Assembly: GCF_019774615.1 (NCBI RefSeq)
Contig: NZ_CP081496.1
Coordinates: forward strand, 5,766,001 to 5,830,000
DNA length: 64,000 bases
Source of the DNA: Streptomyces sp. BHT-5-2
GTDB lineage: Bacteria > Actinomycetota > Actinomycetes > Streptomycetales > Streptomycetaceae
Direction: 5' to 3'
How positions within the stretch are numbered: position 1 is the stretch's first letter; each line of letters opens with the position of its first letter. Positions 1-9,050 of the stretch are shown piece after piece. The notes beneath the pieces were generated by a model. It did not search any database. It worked only from the letters and a program-made list of their open reading frames with translations, and was not told the origin of the DNA. The position numbers and the translations under genes are program-made.

Positions 1-1459
1 GCGGGCGCAGCGACGGCAGACCGGCGGCCAGGAGGGCGCTGCGGGCCCGGTCGAAGTCGCCGGCCGGGGGGTTCCAGGTGCGTTCCAGGAGGGCGAGTCC
101 TTCGGCGCCGCCCTGTCGCCAGGCGGCGACGGAACGCGCGATGTCCGCGGGAGTGCGGCCGGTGGCCGCCGCGACCTCGCGGTAGAGCGCACGGGTGGTG
201 GCTGTCAGCCCGGCGGTGGGGTGGGCGGTCGCGGCCAGACGGATGGCGTCCTCCCAGGGAGGCAGCGCCGCGAACGGGCCGGGGCCGGCCGGACCCGCGT
301 CTTCGTCGGGGCCGGCCGCGGACAGCCAGCCGTGGGCACGTGCCGCGGCATCGGCGGCGAGGAGTTCGAGGGTCGCCGCGTCGAACGGGAGGCCGACGGC
401 GTCCGGGAGGGCCGGCGGTTGACCCGGGCGCGGCGGCACCGCCATGGGCGGCGGAAGCGGCCGCCGGGGCCGGTCGGCGAGGGCCTCCCGAGCCAGTACG
501 CCACGGGGTGCGGCCGCCGCGGGCACGGCCTCGCCATCACTGTCGACGGCCTCTCGGGGCTGGGGCGCAGCCAGGGGCACGGCCCCCGGCACCGAGGCCG
601 ACGCGGACGCCGTCGCCGCGGCGTCTCCGGATGCCCAGGCCCGCGCCGACGCCGACGCCGACGCCGAACGCGAAGACGCAGGAGCAGGAGCAGGAGCAGA
701 AGATGCTGGCACGGATGCCGATGCCGACATGGATACCGGCGTGGCTGCCGGCGCCACCGTAGCGGATCCTCCGCTCCCGGATGCCGCCACCGCCAGAAGC
801 GCGGCCCGTACCCGGCTTTCCCGGGCGTCGTGGCCGGCATTGCGGCGGGCCAGTTCATCGAGCAGCTCCCGCTCGCCCCGGCCGCGGAGCAGCAGCAGGA
901 CGAAGGGGTCGGCGTCCAGCAGCCGGGCCACTTCGAAGCACAGCGCGGCGGCGTGCTTGCAAGGCCGGCCGCTGTCCGGGCAGGAGCACCGGGGCACCAG
1001 CTCCCCCGGCTCCGGCAGGAGCGGCACATCCCCCTCTGCCAGCGCACGGGGCAACTCCTTGCCCAGCAGCGCGGTGAGCCGGTCGGAGCGGGCGGCCACG
1101 CCGTCCAGCAGGGCTTCCCACTCCTGCTCGTCGAGCGTTCTGACCCGCACCTCGGCGGTGTACGGGCGAGGCCGGCTGCCCCGTACGGTGGCGATCACCC
1201 GGCCCGGGGTGACGTTGATGGTGTCGACATGGCCGTCGCCGGCGTAGGTCCGGCCGCGGGCGAGGCGGGCGGCGTCGAGCGCACTGCTCTCCAGTGCTTC
1301 CAGCCAGGCACGGCCCCACCAGGACGCCGCACGGGGCCCGTCGGCGCCGTCGGGGCGCGGCAGCGGCGGGAAGGTGCGAGAACGGTCGGCGCGGAGCAGT
1401 CGGTCCGCCGCCACGGTGTTCCCGGAGCCGGCGCCCCGACGCCGCTGCCCGGGGCTCAT
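1..1459 (-). CDS. SWIM zinc-finger protein (3' end outside window)
   Basis: The reading frame is open from an ATG at 1459 to the window edge, so the C-terminus is missing. A SWIM zinc finger of pattern CxCx6CxH is visible (C158, C160, C167, H169). SWIM fingers are thought to bind DNA or protein partners. The start overlaps the stop of the upstream SNF2 helicase by four bases (ATGA), so the two are translationally coupled and probably work together, as this pair commonly does in actinobacteria. From about residue 235 to 340 there is an Ala/Ser/Pro-rich low-complexity linker, encoded partly by hexanucleotide repeats. The remainder is an Ala-rich helical region I do not recognise. The protein's biochemical role is unknown; DNA repair or remodelling is inferred only from its partner. 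Confidence 0.85.
   Translation of the reverse strand, partial: MSPGQRRRGAGSGNTVAADRLLRADRSRTFPPLPRPDGADGPRAASWWGRAWLEALESSALDAARLARGRTYAGDGHVDTINVTPGRVIATVRGSRPRPYTAEVRVRTLDEQEWEALLDGVAARSDRLTALLGKELPRALAEGDVPLLPEPGELVPRCSCPDSGRPCKHAAALCFEVARLLDADPFVLLLLRGRGERELLDELARRNAGHDARESRVRAALLAVAASGSGGSATVAPAATPVSMSASASVPASSAPAPAPASSRSASASASARAWASGDAAATASASASVPGAVPLAAPQPREAVDSDGEAVPAAAAPRGVLAREALADRPRRPLPPPMAVPPRPGQPPALPDAVGLPFDAATLELLAADAAARAHGWLSAAGPDEDAGPAGPGPFAALPPWEDAIRLAATAHPTAGLTATTRALYREVAAATGRTPADIARSVAAWRQGGAEGLALLERTWNPPAGDFDRARSALLAAGLPSLRP
645..698. repeat. In-frame hexanucleotide repeats inside the SWIM gene
   Basis: GCCGAC occurs three times plus one GCCGAA at 645-668, and GGAGCA three times at 681-698 (plus-strand reading). 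The units are six bases, so gain or loss keeps the SWIM protein frame and only changes the length of its low-complexity linker. Confidence 0.7.
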
Positions 1460-4400
1460 CGGGCGCTCCTGAGGGAGACGAGATCGGCTAGTTCGGCGTC
1501 GGTCAGCTCGGTGAGTGCGCTCTCGCCACCGGAGAGCACCGCGTCGGCGAGGGCCTTCTTGGCGGTGAGGAGCTGGGCGATGTTGTCCTCCACCGTGCCC
1601 TCGGTGATCAGCCGGTGGACCTGGACGGGCTGGGTCTGGCCGATGCGGTAGGCACGGTCGGTGGCCTGCTCCTCCACCGCCGGATTCCACCAGCGGTCGT
1701 AGTGGATGACGTGTCCGGCACGGGTGAGGTTCAGTCCCGTGCCGGCCGCCTTCAGGGACAGCAGGAAGACCGGCGTCCGGCCCTCCTGGAAGCGGTCGAC
1801 CATCCTCTCCCGTTCGGCCACCGGCGTGCCCCCGTGCAGGAGTTGGTGGGGGATGCCCCGGACCGCGAGATGGCGTTCGAGCAGTCGCGCCATCCCGACG
1901 TACTGCGTGAAGACCAGCGAGGCGCTGTCCTCCGCGAGGATGGCGTCCAGGAGTTCGTCGAGCAGTTCGAGCTTCCCGGAGCGCGCGGCGAGGCCCGGGG
2001 CGGCCTCTCTGAGGTACTGCGCGGGGTGGTTGCAGATCTGCTTCAGGGCGGTGAGCAGCTTCATCACCAGGCCGCGCCGCGCCATGCCCTCGGCGCCCTC
2101 GATCCGGGCGAGGGTCTCGCGGACCACGGCCTGATAGAGCGCGGCCTGTTCGCGCCCCAACGGGACCGGGTGGTCGGTCTCGGTCTTGGGCGGGAGTTCG
2201 GGCGCGATGCCGGGGTCGGACTTACGGCGGCGCAGGATGAACGGCCGCACCAGTGCGGCCAGCCGTTCCGCCGCCCTGGGGTCCTCACCGCCCTCGACCT
2301 CCCGGGCGTGCAGCGCCCGGAACGTCTTGAGCGGGCCGAGGAGTCCGGGGGTCGTCCAGTCCAGCAGCGCCCACAGCTCGGAGAGGTTGTTCTCCACGGG
2401 CGTGCCGGTCAGGGCGATCCGCGCGGGTGCCTTGATGCCGCGCAGCGCCTTGGCCGTGGAGGAACGCGAGTTCTTCACGTGTTGCGCTTCGTCGGCGACG
2501 ACCCATGCCCAGGTGCGGCCAGCAAGTTCGGCGGCACTGCTGCGCATCGTCCCGTAGGTCGTCAGCACGAAGCCGCCGTCCACGCCGTCGAGGCTGCGGC
2601 CGGCGCCGTGGAAGCGGCGCACGGGCGTGCCGGGAGCGAAGCGTTCGATCTCGCGCTGCCAGTTGCCCAGCAGGGAGGCGGGGCAGACGACGAGTACGGG
2701 GGCGACGGGCCGCCGGTGGAGGTGGAGCGCGATGACGGTGATGGTCTTGCCCAGGCCCATGTCGTCGGCCAGGCAGCCGCCCACTCCGGTGGCGACCATG
2801 GTGTCGAGCCAGGCCATGCCGCGCAGTTGGTAGTCGCGCAGGGTCGCGTGGAGACCGGGCGGCTGGGGCAGCCGGCGCTCCCGGGTGGTGAGCCGGCCCC
2901 TGAGGTCGGCGAGCACGCCCAGCGGCACCACCTCGACCTCCTCGCCGTCCACCTCCGCGGTGCCGTCGAGCGTCGCGGCGAGCGCCCGGGCCGGGTCCAG
3001 ATAGCCCAGTTCGCGCTTACGTGCCTTGCGGACCAGATCGGGGTCGACGAGGGCCCACTGATCGCGCAGCCGGACCATCGGGCGGTGCGCCTCGGCGAGC
3101 GCGTCCATCTCGGCCTCGTTGAGCGGCACACCGTCCATGGCCAACTGCCAGCGGAACTCCGCCAGTTGACCGGCATCGAAGAAACCGAAGCCGTCCGCGG
3201 CCGAGCCCGGCGCGGGGCGCAGCACCGCCGTCGCGGTCAGGCCGCGGGTCAGCTCCCGAGGCCAGTGGACGGCGACCCCGGCGGTACCCAGGCGAGCGGT
3301 CGCCTCCCCCAGCAGGTCGTACAACTCGTCCTCGCCGAGCGGGAGTACGTCGGGTACCGGGCGCTCCAGGAGGCGGCCGAGCGGGGGCCAGACACGGGTG
3401 GCCCGACGCAGCGCGAGGAGCGCATCGGCGCGGGACCGCGCACCGAAGGCGTCGGGCGCCCCGCCTTCCCACAGCTGGCGGGCATCGGCCATCAGCGTCG
3501 GATCGCTGAGGCTGTGGACCTGGAGGACGGCCGCCGCCGCCCGGCGCTCCTCGACGGTGCCGCCCCCGGCCGTACGCCCTGCCCCCTCGCCTTCGGCCGC
3601 GCCCTCCCCCGTGGTGTCGAAGAGCCGGGACGGGGAGAGGTCGAGGCGGAGCGAGATCCGCACTCCGGCATCGGTACCAGCCGCGACCTCGCTCGCCCAC
3701 TCCCGGGCGGCCGGGAGGTACTGCGGCGCCGTCGCGGCGAACGGGGCACCGGCCACCAGCGCGGCGGCCGGGGTGCGCGGCAGGGTGTCGACGACGGCGT
3801 CCACGAACTCCCTCACCAGGGCGGCCGGGTCGGGCAGGCGGAGCGGCCGGCTGTCGGGCAGGGGGGCCGCGTACGCCTCTGCCGGCATGGCGGCGGCGAT
3901 GGCCCGGAGGTGCGCGATGTCGTCCGGGTCGAGCGGGCCGGCCCGCCAGGCGTCGGTGTCCTCACCGGTCAGGCCCGGCAGGAGTCGCCCCCGGGCGGCG
4001 AGGTGCAGCGCGTGCAGGGTGGCCGCGCCCCAGCAGGCCGCGGCCGGGTGGGCCTCCGATGCGTGCCGGGCCCGGACCAGCACCGGAACCGCCTCGGGCA
4101 GGGGCAGCACCAGTGCGGGCACGATACGGCTCCGCGCACCGCCGCCATGGCGCCGGGCCACGGTCAGTCGCGTGATCTCGCCGCGCGGCCACGACCGCCG
4201 GTCGTCGCCCGCCTCGGCCGATCCGGCCGCGGTGTCGGGGAGCGCCCCGCCGTCCGGCCGCCAGAAGGCGACCGTTCCGGCACGCGGCGTCCGGGCCGGC
4301 AGGAAGAGTGCGGCACAGCCCGTCACCTCCGCGGCCCGGTCCTCGACCCCGGCGTCCGCCGTGCCGGCCCTCTTCACCGCCACAGGCCGACCGCCGGCAG

Positions 4401-4563
4401 GGGTGACGGACGACCGAGGCGTCCCTCCCGACGCCTCGTGCCACCTCGTCATGCCGTCCCCTGCCATCGGATCGTTCGACGCCGCTGACGGCGCCCACCG
4501 GGCCCGTCGCATCCGGTCACCTTTTGCTACGTCCCCGACCTGCGAGTCTACGGTCGTCCTCAT
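1456..4563 (-). CDS. SNF2-family DEAD/DEAH-box helicase
   Basis: Large Swi2/Snf2-type ATPase, expected to translocate on double-stranded DNA using ATP. Helicase motif I (DDMGLGKT) lies near residue 600, motif II as DEAQ near residue 690, and motifs V/VI (AGTGLNLT, then DRAYRIGQ) near residues 945-980. The first ~480 residues are the family's own N-terminal region. I chose the ATG at 4563, which follows a GGGGGAG ribosome site and gives 1035 residues. ATGs at 4512 and 4452 also have fair ribosome sites, and similarity to the family as I remember it begins only after 4452, so the true start may be shorter. The frame stays open upstream to 5061, but that part looks non-coding. The stop overlaps the SWIM gene start. 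The cellular role of this bacterial SNF2 group is not established. Confidence 0.9.
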   Translation of the reverse strand: MRTTVDSQVGDVAKGDRMRRARWAPSAASNDPMAGDGMTRWHEASGGTPRSSVTPAGGRPVAVKRAGTADAGVEDRAAEVTGCAALFLPARTPRAGTVAFWRPDGGALPDTAAGSAEAGDDRRSWPRGEITRLTVARRHGGGARSRIVPALVLPLPEAVPVLVRARHASEAHPAAACWGAATLHALHLAARGRLLPGLTGEDTDAWRAGPLDPDDIAHLRAIAAAMPAEAYAAPLPDSRPLRLPDPAALVREFVDAVVDTLPRTPAAALVAGAPFAATAPQYLPAAREWASEVAAGTDAGVRISLRLDLSPSRLFDTTGEGAAEGEGAGRTAGGGTVEERRAAAAVLQVHSLSDPTLMADARQLWEGGAPDAFGARSRADALLALRRATRVWPPLGRLLERPVPDVLPLGEDELYDLLGEATARLGTAGVAVHWPRELTRGLTATAVLRPAPGSAADGFGFFDAGQLAEFRWQLAMDGVPLNEAEMDALAEAHRPMVRLRDQWALVDPDLVRKARKRELGYLDPARALAATLDGTAEVDGEEVEVVPLGVLADLRGRLTTRERRLPQPPGLHATLRDYQLRGMAWLDTMVATGVGGCLADDMGLGKTITVIALHLHRRPVAPVLVVCPASLLGNWQREIERFAPGTPVRRFHGAGRSLDGVDGGFVLTTYGTMRSSAAELAGRTWAWVVADEAQHVKNSRSSTAKALRGIKAPARIALTGTPVENNLSELWALLDWTTPGLLGPLKTFRALHAREVEGGEDPRAAERLAALVRPFILRRRKSDPGIAPELPPKTETDHPVPLGREQAALYQAVVRETLARIEGAEGMARRGLVMKLLTALKQICNHPAQYLREAAPGLAARSGKLELLDELLDAILAEDSASLVFTQYVGMARLLERHLAVRGIPHQLLHGGTPVAERERMVDRFQEGRTPVFLLSLKAAGTGLNLTRAGHVIHYDRWWNPAVEEQATDRAYRIGQTQPVQVHRLITEGTVEDNIAQLLTAKKALADAVLSGGESALTELTDAELADLVSLRSAR

Positions 4564-5075
4564 GTCGTCTCCCCCGTCGCTCTCCGACGGCCGCGGCGAT
4601 CTCAGGCGATCACGGCGCGCTCTTCGACCGGTCGGTCCCGCGCCCCTCCTTCCGCGCCCTCCCCCTTCTCCCGCGACCTCCCGCGCCGTCCGCGCCATCG
4701 CGGCTCTGCGTGATGTCGAGGAAAGCAGACGCCACTGACAATCCGCCCGCGCGCCGCCTCCCGCCCGACCCGCAGGCACCCCCGCAGCAACTCGGCACCT
4801 TCCGGCATCGGCCGTCCGACCAGCACAAAGCCCCGCCGCCGGAGCCTCACGGACGACGCGCGGCCACTTCGCTACGGAGTTATCCACAGGCCGAGCGCAC
4901 TCCGCCCACGCCTGCATCGATTCGATTACAGTCAGTGACGAAATCGCATACGGCGCCTGCCGCAGCGGACACCTGACCGCAACAACGCACCGCAACCCAC
5001 CGCACGAACACCGAACCAAGACCCGAGCCAAGGCACCAACCGACACGAACGACGACACCACACACGGGAGCCCCC
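4564..5075. other. Intergenic region between divergent helicase genes
   Basis: About 510 bases with no supportable gene; it must hold the promoters of the SNF2 operon and of the UvrD-like gene. A single perfect DnaA-box sequence (TTATCCACA) is at 4880-4888, but with no second box it does not look like an origin. Confidence 0.5.
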
Positions 5076-6641
5076 ATGCACATCCTGACCCCCGAGCAGA
5101 CCGCCGCGGCGGAAGCCTTTCCGACCGGAGCGCACCTCGTGATCCAGGCCGGCGCCGGCACGGGCAAGACGACGACCCTGGCGATGCTGGCGCACACCGC
5201 GCGCCGGCAGCGCCGCGCCGGCCGCTATCTCGCCTTCAACCGCTCTGTCGCCCGCCACGCCGCCCGCACCTTCCCCGCCGAGGTGAGCTGCGGCACCGCC
5301 CACGCGCTCGCCTACACGGCCGTGGGCAGGCGCTACCAAGCGCGTCTGAACGCCCCTCGCCGGGCGGGCTGGCGCACCGGCGCCGCCCTCGGGATCGAAG
5401 AGGGCATGTGCTTACGCATCGGCCCGCGCAAGGTCGACAACAAGGCCCTCTCCTACACCGTCCTGCGCACCGTCACCCGCTTCTGCCAGTCGGCCGACAA
5501 GGAGATCGCCCACCATCACGTCCCGCCGCTGCGCGGAGCCGAGTCCGAGCCACTGCACGCCCAGCTCGCCGGTCTCGTCCTGCCCTACGCCCGCAGGGCC
5601 TGGGCCGATCTGCACCACCCCGACCACGGCGTGGTCCGCTTCGAGCACGATCACTACCTCAAGATGTGGGCGCTGAGCGCCCCCGTCATCCCGGCGGACT
5701 TCCTCCTCCTGGACGAGGCACAGGACACCAACCCGGTCGTCGAACAGGTCCTCACCGCACAGCGCGAGCACGCGCAGCTGGTCCTCGTCGGGGACTCAGC
5801 GCAGGCCATCTACGGCTGGCGCGGTGCCCGCGATGTGATGACCGGCTTCGACGGCACCCATCTCAGCCTCTCTCGCTCCTTCCGTTTCGGCCCTGCGCTC
5901 GCCGACGAGGCCAACCGCTGGCTGGCGATCGTCGACGCCCCCATCCGCCTCACGGGGTCGCCCCACCAGGAGACCGAACTGTGCCGACTCCCCAGGGCCG
6001 AGGCGATCCTGTGCCGGACGAATGTGGGCGCCATGGTCGAGGTGATACGGCAGCTGGAGGCGGACCGCACGGTCGCGCTCGCGGGCGGCGGTGAGCCGCT
6101 GCGGGCCCTGGCCCGCGCCGCCCAGGACCTCGCCGCGGGCCGGCGCACCGCACACCCCGAGCTGATGCTCTTCGAGAGCTGGTCCGAGCTCCGTGAGTAC
6201 GCCGAGTTCGACCCGGCAGGACGCGACCTGCTGCCCCTGGTGGAGCTCATCGACGAACACGGCGCGGACGCCGTGCTCCGGGCACTGGAGCACCTCTCGC
6301 CGGAGGCGTCCGCAGAGGTCACGGTGTCCACGGCCCACCGCGCCAAGGGCCGCGAGTGGTCCGGTGTGCGCATCGCCGACGACTTCACCGGCCCCGACGA
6401 TCTCGACGAGCGCGACGCGGACGGCACGCCGCTGCCGGGTCCCATCGACCTCGACGAGGCCCGCCTGGCCTATGTCGCGGTGACCCGCGCCCGGTCCCGG
6501 CTCGACATCGGTGGACTGTCCTGGATCAACGCCCACCCGGCCGGCGACCCCCGCCCGGAAGGCGACGCCCCGCCGGGGCGGGACGGGCAACACCGGAAGG
6601 CCCCCTCACGGGAGGCCGGGGAGGAGCACAACGGCACGTGA
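5076..6641 (+). CDS. UvrD/Rep-type superfamily 1 helicase
   Basis: ATP-dependent 3'-5' DNA helicase of superfamily 1, related to UvrD and to FBH1-like enzymes. Visible motifs in order: Walker A GAGTGKTT (residues 26-33), Walker B LLLDEAQD (about 210), motif III GDSAQAIYGWRGA (about 239-251), motif V STAHRAKGREW (about 418) and motif VI YVAVTRA (about 466). At 521 residues it is shorter than canonical UvrD (about 700), mainly because the 1B/2B subdomains are reduced. The C-terminal 30 residues are charged and probably disordered. It is transcribed away from the SNF2/SWIM pair. Likely roles are recombination or repair; its substrate cannot be told from sequence. Confidence 0.9.
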   Translation: MHILTPEQTAAAEAFPTGAHLVIQAGAGTGKTTTLAMLAHTARRQRRAGRYLAFNRSVARHAARTFPAEVSCGTAHALAYTAVGRRYQARLNAPRRAGWRTGAALGIEEGMCLRIGPRKVDNKALSYTVLRTVTRFCQSADKEIAHHHVPPLRGAESEPLHAQLAGLVLPYARRAWADLHHPDHGVVRFEHDHYLKMWALSAPVIPADFLLLDEAQDTNPVVEQVLTAQREHAQLVLVGDSAQAIYGWRGARDVMTGFDGTHLSLSRSFRFGPALADEANRWLAIVDAPIRLTGSPHQETELCRLPRAEAILCRTNVGAMVEVIRQLEADRTVALAGGGEPLRALARAAQDLAAGRRTAHPELMLFESWSELREYAEFDPAGRDLLPLVELIDEHGADAVLRALEHLSPEASAEVTVSTAHRAKGREWSGVRIADDFTGPDDLDERDADGTPLPGPIDLDEARLAYVAVTRARSRLDIGGLSWINAHPAGDPRPEGDAPPGRDGQHRKAPSREAGEEHNGT

Positions 6642-6681
6642 CGGACGTGACGATCAGGAGGATGCTGGAGACGGGAGATGG

Positions 6682-6993
6682 ATGGCCATGCGCACAGGTG
6701 ATGAGCCTCTCCACGCGCGCAGCCCACTGCGTATGCGATTCGGGCTGGCCCTGTGGGGACTGCTGTGGACGGTTGCCGGCGCCGTGGCGTTCGTGATGGC
6801 CGGCCGGCCGCAGTGGGCGGCCGCCTGTGCCGCACTGGCCGCGGTGACCCTCGCGGACCTGGCCATGGTGATCCGGCACATCCACCAGGGACCGCACTAC
6901 CAACCCGGCAGGAACATACCGCCCTACGAGCCCGACCGGGGACACAACGAGATACGTGACAACTCCGGTCGGCGGCGCGACTCCAGACCGTAG
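6682..6993 (+). CDS. Small two-helix membrane protein, DUF6343 type
   Basis: A 103-residue protein with two hydrophobic segments (about residues 22-40 and 45-62) and a hydrophilic tail containing HQGPHYQPGR and PPYEPD, which I recall as typical of the Streptomyces DUF6343 family. The start at 6682 is preceded by GGGAG; the in-frame ATG at 6688 is an alternative. It begins 40 bases after the UvrD-like gene and may be co-transcribed. Function unknown; inner-membrane location is inferred. Confidence 0.75.
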   Translation: MAMRTGDEPLHARSPLRMRFGLALWGLLWTVAGAVAFVMAGRPQWAAACAALAAVTLADLAMVIRHIHQGPHYQPGRNIPPYEPDRGHNEIRDNSGRRRDSRP

Positions 6994-7050
6994 CCGCAGC
7001 ACGTCACCAGCGGTGGGCGGTGACGGGCTCACGGACGCTGGTGGCCGCGG

Positions 7051-7461
7051 TCACGGAGCACCGTCGTCCGGACCGGCCGCACGGCCTCCGTTGCCCCGGT
7101 CGGGGCCGAAACGGGCGGCTTCGAGGAACTCCGGGCGCGGTTCCAGGGCGGCCGCCAGGCGGAAGTGGCGCAGGGCCTCGTCGGGACGGCCGGCACGTTC
7201 CAGTGTGCGAGCGAGGGCGAAGTGTGCGAAGGCGTTGTCCGGTTCGCGTTCCAGGACGATCTGGAACTCCAGCTCCGCAGGGCGGAGTTGGGCGGAGAGA
7301 AAGAAGGCGCGGGCCCGCAGCAGTCGCGCCGCGGTGTGCTCCGGGTGCGCGGTGATGACCGAATCGAGCAGCCTGATCGCGCCGCGCGGGTCGCGGGCGG
7401 CCAGTAGTTGCTCCGCGGCACGGTAGTCGATGACATGTGTCTCGGGACTGCGCTCGGGCAC
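7051..7461 (-). CDS. Tetratricopeptide repeat protein
   Basis: A 136-residue protein built of about three TPR-like helical hairpins (for example DPRGAIRLLDSVITAHPEHT and DNAFAHFALARTLERAGRPD), a protein-protein interaction scaffold. The GTG at 7461 was chosen because GGAGAGGAG lies seven bases upstream; the longer ATG at 7518 has no good ribosome site and adds residues that do not look like TPR. No signal peptide or membrane segment, so cytoplasmic. It converges with the DUF6343 gene. The partner is unknown; members of this short family are conserved in Streptomyces as I remember them. Confidence 0.85.
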   Translation of the reverse strand: MPERSPETHVIDYRAAEQLLAARDPRGAIRLLDSVITAHPEHTAARLLRARAFFLSAQLRPAELEFQIVLEREPDNAFAHFALARTLERAGRPDEALRHFRLAAALEPRPEFLEAARFGPDRGNGGRAAGPDDGAP

Positions 7462-7668
7462 GGACCGTCTCCTCTCCGGGGGTCGTCGGGGCAGGCCGTG
7501 GACGGCCATGCTCCGCACCGCGATCTGTGCAGTGCACCAACCACGTCGTCAACACTGGGGTTCGGTGCCGCATTCCCCGTGCGACGGTCCCGTCCGTCGG
7601 GTGCCCGTTGCCGGTGGCGCGTCCCGCACCGACGTCAGCCCCTCACGCTGAGGCCGACGCATCCGTCG

Positions 7669-8124
7669 CTAGAGGCTGATGTGGTACGCCTTGCGCAGTG
7701 TCTCGTGCACCGTCCAGCGTGTGCGGTCGCCCTCGCGCAGGACGCAGGCGTCGCCCGGCCCGACCTCCAGGACCTGGCCGCCCTCGACCTCGATGGTGGC
7801 GCGCCCGCTGACGACCACGAAGAGCTCGTTCGCCTCCGTGTCCGTCACCACGCCCGGTGTGATCTGCCAGATGCCGCGGATCTGGCGGCCGTCCGGCGCC
7901 TCCCACAGCACCTTGCCGGTCACCACCGGGTCACCGGAGACGATCTGTTCGGGGTCGAGGGGCTCCGGCTCCAGGTCGGTGTCGGCGAGGCCGGGCACGT
8001 TCACCACGAAGGAGGCAGGAGCGGCGTCGACGGAGCCTGCCGCGGGACAGGAGTCCGCGGCAGCGGAATCGGGCCCGCTGCCGGTACCGGCGGTCTTGGG
8101 GGCGAGTTCGGTGGGTGTTGTCAT
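7669..8124 (-). CDS. Cupin-domain protein
   Basis: A 151-residue protein with a single small beta-barrel cupin domain over roughly residues 60-150. The pattern ELFVVVSGRATIEVEGGQ then GDACVLREGDRTRWTVHETLRK resembles the DUF861/ureidoglycine-aminohydrolase-like cupins. The classical metal-binding histidines of the first cupin motif are not obvious, so metal binding is uncertain. The N-terminal 50 residues are Ala/Pro/Ser-rich and probably disordered. It sits 23 bases downstream of coaE on the same strand. No substrate can be assigned. Confidence 0.85.
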   Translation of the reverse strand: MTTPTELAPKTAGTGSGPDSAAADSCPAAGSVDAAPASFVVNVPGLADTDLEPEPLDPEQIVSGDPVVTGKVLWEAPDGRQIRGIWQITPGVVTDTEANELFVVVSGRATIEVEGGQVLEVGPGDACVLREGDRTRWTVHETLRKAYHISL

Positions 8125-8147
8125 GGCGGTGAGGCTATCGCCCGGTC

Positions 8148-8738
8148 TCAGACGCCCCGCAGGCGCTCCCAGACCTTGCGGACCTGGGGCTCCAGCGCCT
8201 CCAGCGGACCGTCGTTGTCGATCACCAGATCGGCGATGGCCAGTCGCTCCTCGCGGGTGGCCTGCGCCGCCATCCGACGCCCAGCCTCGTCCTCCGCCAT
8301 GCCGCGCAGCCGCACCAGCCGGTCCAGTTGAGTCTGCGGTGCCGCGTCGACGACCACGACCAGGTCGTAGAGCGGTGCCAGGCCGTTCTCCGTCAGGAGC
8401 GGTACATCGTGGACCACCACGGCGTCCGGTCCGGCCGACGCCTCGAGTTCGGCCGACCGGGCGCCCACGAGCGGGTGCACGATGGCGTTGAGCGCCTTCA
8501 GCTTCTCCTGGTCGGAGAAGACCAGCGCGCCCAGCTTCGGCCGGTCCAGAGTGCCGTCCGCGGCGAGGACGTCCTCCCCGAACTCCTCGACCACCGCCGC
8601 GAGTCCGGGCGTTCCGGGCTCGACGACCTCGCGTGCGATCTTGTCCGCGTCCACGATCACCGCACCGTACGACGCCAGCAGCCGCGACACTTCACTCTTG
8701 CCGGCACCGATCCCGCCGGTCAGCCCCACCTTCACCAT
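8148..8738 (-). CDS. coaE: Dephospho-CoA kinase
   Basis: Catalyses the last step of coenzyme A synthesis, ATP-dependent phosphorylation of the 3'-hydroxyl of dephospho-CoA, in the cytoplasm. The P-loop GGIGAGKS is at residues 8-15, followed by the CoA-domain segments DADKIAREVVEPG and VHPLVGARS. Its 196 residues are close to the usual bacterial length (about 200). It starts with ATG and is followed closely by the cupin gene. Placement just beyond rpsA is the usual actinobacterial arrangement. Confidence 0.96.
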   Translation of the reverse strand: MVKVGLTGGIGAGKSEVSRLLASYGAVIVDADKIAREVVEPGTPGLAAVVEEFGEDVLAADGTLDRPKLGALVFSDQEKLKALNAIVHPLVGARSAELEASAGPDAVVVHDVPLLTENGLAPLYDLVVVVDAAPQTQLDRLVRLRGMAEDEAGRRMAAQATREERLAIADLVIDNDGPLEALEPQVRKVWERLRGV

Positions 8739-9050
8739 GGCCCCACGCTATACGCCCGACGCCATCGCGGAGCGCCCGGGAGGGCATCCCGCACAAGGCC
8801 GACGCCGCAGACGCGCCACGCCCCTCATCGACCAAGGACGCACGGAAAGCGAACGAGACGAACGAGGCCAAGGAAGGAAGCGCACGACGATCCCGAGGGC
8901 CGCAACGGGCGCGCCCGGCCCGGCAGGCACACCAAGCCCGGCGACGAGCCACCGCGGCACCCAGCCGACCGGCCCCGGAAACCGGCCGGTCCCGACGCCA
9001 ACCGGGGCCCCACCAACCGCCCCAAGCCACTCGGTCCCGCCCAGCCCGCC
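8739..9050. other. Intergenic region with no recognised gene
   Basis: About 310 bases between coaE and the PAC2 gene. I see no ORF with coding character and no clear hairpin; a purine-rich run lies near 8840-8890. It presumably contains the coaE promoter and the end of the PAC2 transcript. Confidence 0.5.

Noticed and set aside
1615..4488. A 957-codon open frame opposite the SNF2 gene
   Set aside because: Shadow frame; the minus strand carries all helicase motifs.
4880..4888. Perfect DnaA box TTATCCACA
   Set aside because: Single copy, no cluster, no dnaA/dnaN nearby. Chance or minor regulatory site rather than an origin.
4564..5061. N-terminal extension of the SNF2 helicase to 5061
   Set aside because: The residues are not helicase-like, and good ribosome sites exist only at 4563 and below.
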